Shown piece by piece: positions 5,615 through 7,504 of a stretch of DNA of 7,504 nucleotides. Origin of the DNA: Caldilineaceae bacterium. GTDB lineage: Bacteria > Chloroflexota > Anaerolineae > Caldilineales > Caldilineaceae. Every line of letters starts with the position of its first letter. Position 1 is the first letter of the stretch. The notes under the pieces are model-generated. The model saw only the letters and a list, made by a program, of their open reading frames with translations, ran no database searches and was not told the DNA's origin. The stretch lies in the NCBI GenBank assembly GCA_012032975.1, contig JAAUPU010000125.1, positions 1-7,504 of the forward strand, in the 5' to 3' direction. A program made the translations under genes and the position numbers.

Positions 5615-7003
5615 CTATCTGGGCAATCGGCGTGGGGACTTCGACCGTAAAATTCGCGCACGGCTTGTGGCATTCATCACGATTCGCCCGAGTCGGAGTA
5701 GATAGTAGACGAAGAAAAACGGACGGGGCAGGGACGCCATGCGGATCTCTTGCGCACCGGGCGTCATGACGCTGACAAACCTGTGCAGCGTGTTCCGCAG
5801 TGCGCCCCGCTCTTGGTGGCGCAGCAGACGCATGTTGGTCCACATCGGCGCGAGGCGGTAACGGGCCTCTAGATTCTCTCGAACGCTGCGCGCTGGTTTC
5901 TGTGGCGTTGCGAGAGGCTGGCCTGCATCAGCCGCGCCTCGGTGGACCGGTGCTCGCTGGGGGGTGAGTCGCATCATCAAACTCTCTTGCCCAGCCTCGA
6001 CGAGCGTGGGCAATGCCGGGTCTTGGCTGATTGCGCGCTGAATTTCGTCGGGCAGTTCCACACCTAAGATCTCCCTAACCAGCGCCATACCCGCCAGCAC
6101 CATGCGTCGGCTTTCGAGCGCATCGGCGCGGGCAAGGACCACAACCCAGTCAAGATCGGCGTAGCCGTGCAAGACCATCGCGACATCCACCAACCATTTC
6201 AGCGCATCCCAGCCATGTTTGCTGCCGTGAAAACAGAGGTAGAGCAACATATCTTCCACACCAAGAGTGCGCAACGTTCTATCGCGAAGGCGCACCGTCG
6301 CGCCGCGCGCCCAGAGCGCGTCAAAGTCAAGGGCAAGGATGCGCTGGCTGAAAAGCTGCCAGTGGAGGTCCAGGTCGATCCGCTGCTGGGGCTGGCGAAA
6401 ATGGCGCTCGATTCTGAAGTGTAGCCAGGCTGCTTCTTGACGCTGCGACATGGTCGCCGGCGAATGGGCCGTGTAGCCTGTATCCTCCAAAACGGCGAGC
6501 GTCGTTCCATAGTCGGGAGGGGCGATCAACAGGTCCAGGTCGCCTGGCTGGCGCGCCGTGGGGTCAGTGTAGACTTGCGCGGCCAGAGCAACGCCTTTGA
6601 CCGGCAAGACCCGCACGCCGGCAGCTTGCAGCGCGCCGACGATCTTGACGAGTTCCATGCCCAACGTCATACTACGCATGACGTTGCCGTGGAAGCGCTC
6701 CCAGAGTTGCTCGCTGATCGGCTCCGGCGGCAAGATGGAACCATCACCCGCTGGCAACGTCCTGAGCGCCTGGTAGACCATTGGGAGAACCCCTTGCCGC
6801 TCCGACAACGAGATCAGGTGGTCCCAGTCGATCGTTTCGGCGATGGGAATGAGATTGGGCGTCTGTTCTTTGTCGCGAACCGGCAGTGCTGCGCGTACAC
6901 ACGCCAGGATCAGCGCCGTCTCAGCGTCGCCTCCCGCAGAGCGTAACGGAGTCGGTTCCTTCGCATCCGACCTATCGAGTTCTAGCGTCATCTGAACATT
7001 CAT
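5615..7003 (-). CDS. PF14907-type uncharacterised nucleotidyltransferase
   Basis: This protein resembles the NTP_transf_5 family (PF14907), a divergent branch of the polymerase-beta-like nucleotidyltransferase fold with no settled substrate. Counting from the ATG at 7003 (462 residues), the core has VLPVKGVALAAQVY (132-145), then PGDLDLLI (153-160), whose D-x-D would bind metal, then IDLDLHWQL (209-217), and a helical HGSKHGWDALKWLVDVA (260-276). The C-terminal 150 residues are Arg-rich and less conserved in appearance. Relatives are found in polysaccharide loci and in some lasso-peptide loci next to HprK-like kinases, as here. Start choice is open: TTG 7057 and ATG 7045 lie within the divergent GT2 gene, while ATG 7003 avoids overlap, but none has a clear ribosome binding site. 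The stop at 5615 is followed by a promoter-bearing gap before the kinase transcription unit. Confidence 0.82.
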   Translation of the reverse strand: MNVQMTLELDRSDAKEPTPLRSAGGDAETALILACVRAALPVRDKEQTPNLIPIAETIDWDHLISLSERQGVLPMVYQALRTLPAGDGSILPPEPISEQLWERFHGNVMRSMTLGMELVKIVGALQAAGVRVLPVKGVALAAQVYTDPTARQPGDLDLLIAPPDYGTTLAVLEDTGYTAHSPATMSQRQEAAWLHFRIERHFRQPQQRIDLDLHWQLFSQRILALDFDALWARGATVRLRDRTLRTLGVEDMLLYLCFHGSKHGWDALKWLVDVAMVLHGYADLDWVVVLARADALESRRMVLAGMALVREILGVELPDEIQRAISQDPALPTLVEAGQESLMMRLTPQRAPVHRGAADAGQPLATPQKPARSVRENLEARYRLAPMWTNMRLLRHQERGALRNTLHRFVSVMTPGAQEIRMASLPRPFFFVYYLLRLGRIVMNATSRARILRSKSPRRLPR

Positions 7004-7016
7004 TGAGCTTGTCTGT

Positions 7017-7391
7017 ATGCAACCTGGACTGATTTCGATTGCCATGCCCTGCTTCAATGCGGCTGCGTCTTTGCCAATGGCGCTGGCTTCGCTGGTGGCG
7101 CAAAGCTATACAAATTGGGAATGCATTCTTGTGGACGATGGTTCCCAGGACAATCCACAACAGGTGGTCGACCAGATCGGCGACCCCGCATCCGCTACAT
7201 TCGTCTCCCAACCAACCAGGGTGCCGGCGTTGCTCGACAAGTGGCGCTCGACCAGGCGCAGGGCGAATTTCTCTGCATGTTGGACGCAGATGACTGGTAT
7301 TACCCCTGGAAACTGGCGCGGTATGGTGCAGACGACTCTCCGCAACCTGCAAAATGGCAGTAAAACCGAAAAAACGTTTTCGTTCCACTGA
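7017..7391 (+). CDS. GT2-family glycosyltransferase, N-terminal fragment, frameshifted and fused
   Basis: The N-terminus [22 protein letters not shown] followed by [11 protein letters not shown] (Asp40-Asp41) is typical of inverting GT-A fold family 2 glycosyltransferases, the first part of the nucleotide-sugar binding domain. The nominal frame goes wrong after QIGDP (residue 57). One C added to the C4 run at 7184-7187 restores [18 protein letters not shown] and then [20 protein letters not shown], where D-A-D-D is the metal-binding DxD motif. Only about 100 of the usual 300 or so residues are present. From about 7320 the DNA instead encodes part of elongation factor P, so the last part of the nominal [21 protein letters not shown], is not glycosyltransferase. 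The gene diverges from the nucleotidyltransferase with 13 bases between start codons; no clear ribosome binding site is seen. Confidence 0.78.
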   Translation: MQPGLISIAMPCFNAAASLPMALASLVAQSYTNWECILVDDGSQDNPQQVVDQIGDPASATFVSQPTRVPALLDKWRSTRRRANFSACWTQMTGITPGNWRGMVQTTLRNLQNGSKTEKTFSFH

Positions 7392-7504
7392 CCGCGTCGA
7401 GCGTGCTACGATGGACTCGCAGGAAATGGAATACCTCTATGCCGATGGCGATCATTACGTGTTTATGCATCCTGAGACGTACGAACAAATCAACGTCAGT
7501 AAGG
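7320..7504 (+). pseudogene. efp: Elongation factor P fragment, 5' truncated, frameshifted, 3' off window
   Basis: Two frames here together read as part of elongation factor P, the tRNA-mimic factor that relieves ribosome stalling at polyproline. [20 protein letters not shown] (from 7320) matches the end of the N-terminal KOW-like domain. From 7381 the other frame gives [19 protein letters not shown] then [17 protein letters not shown], the hallmark start of the central OB domain. The two are joined by removing one T from the T4 run at 7377-7380. The first 35 or so residues, including the post-translationally modified loop, are missing, because the DNA upstream encodes glycosyltransferase. Either this is a truncated pseudogene or two unrelated genomic pieces were joined in assembly. 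The family call is firm because of the continuous match across both frames. Confidence 0.8.

Noticed and set aside
5532..5843. Minus-strand ORF ending in a 22-residue peptide MAAAQKQSYPDITGQF as a possible RiPP precursor
   Set aside because: Most of it overlaps the nucleotidyltransferase in another frame, its late ATG has no ribosome binding site, and its end lies over the promoter of the kinase unit.
6950..7060. Divergent promoter pair between the nucleotidyltransferase and GT2 genes
   Set aside because: The start codons are only 13 bases apart and I see no convincing -35/-10 pair on either strand; promoters must lie inside the opposing genes, if present.

Overview
The window is a GC-rich (about 60% by eye) bacterial segment dominated by a surface-polysaccharide type gene cluster on the minus strand. 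Family-level resemblances suggest a Chloroflexota (Anaerolineae-like) source: a GNAT protein whose C-terminus reads DWDLSLG, an HPr-kinase-like ATPase beside a PF14907-type nucleotidyltransferase, and an ACGGATTGC-type dispersed repeat. This is an inference from memory of these families, not a proven assignment.

Layout. Positions 2 to about 565 (+) hold the C-terminal part of an alpha/beta hydrolase that breaks off abruptly. From about 598 to 7003 everything is read leftward on the minus strand. In transcription order this is a PF14907-type nucleotidyltransferase (7003-5615); a short gap with a perfect TATAAT box and a structured leader; a small 32-codon ORF (5475-5377); an HPr-kinase/phosphorylase-like P-loop kinase (5376-4552); a GNAT acyltransferase (4530 to about 3452); a GT4 glycosyltransferase (3439-2240); a WbpP-like UDP-sugar 4-epimerase (2182 to about 1240); a repeat-containing intergenic stretch; and a low-molecular-weight protein tyrosine phosphatase (1062-598). 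Divergently, a GT2 glycosyltransferase begins at 7017 (+). It is cut off near 7320 and joined to an internal piece of elongation factor P, which runs off the right edge.

How the genes fit together. The epimerase would supply a UDP-hexose or UDP-HexNAc donor, the GT4 and GT2 enzymes would transfer sugars, and the GNAT may acylate a sugar or other small molecule. The LMW phosphatase is of the kind that controls polysaccharide export. The HPr-kinase-like protein and the PF14907 protein belong to families that co-occur in polysaccharide loci and in some lasso-peptide and other RiPP loci. The small ORF between the promoter and the kinase ends in a Ser/Thr-rich tail, and its TGA directly abuts the kinase ATG in the same frame.

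Sequence quality matters here. At least four genes (epimerase, GNAT, GT2, EF-P) carry frame breaks at five homopolymer runs, each repaired by changing the run by one base. Both window ends show abrupt fusions of unrelated genes. The simplest reading is a draft or metagenomic contig with homopolymer errors and possibly chimeric ends. Real decay and rearrangement is the alternative.
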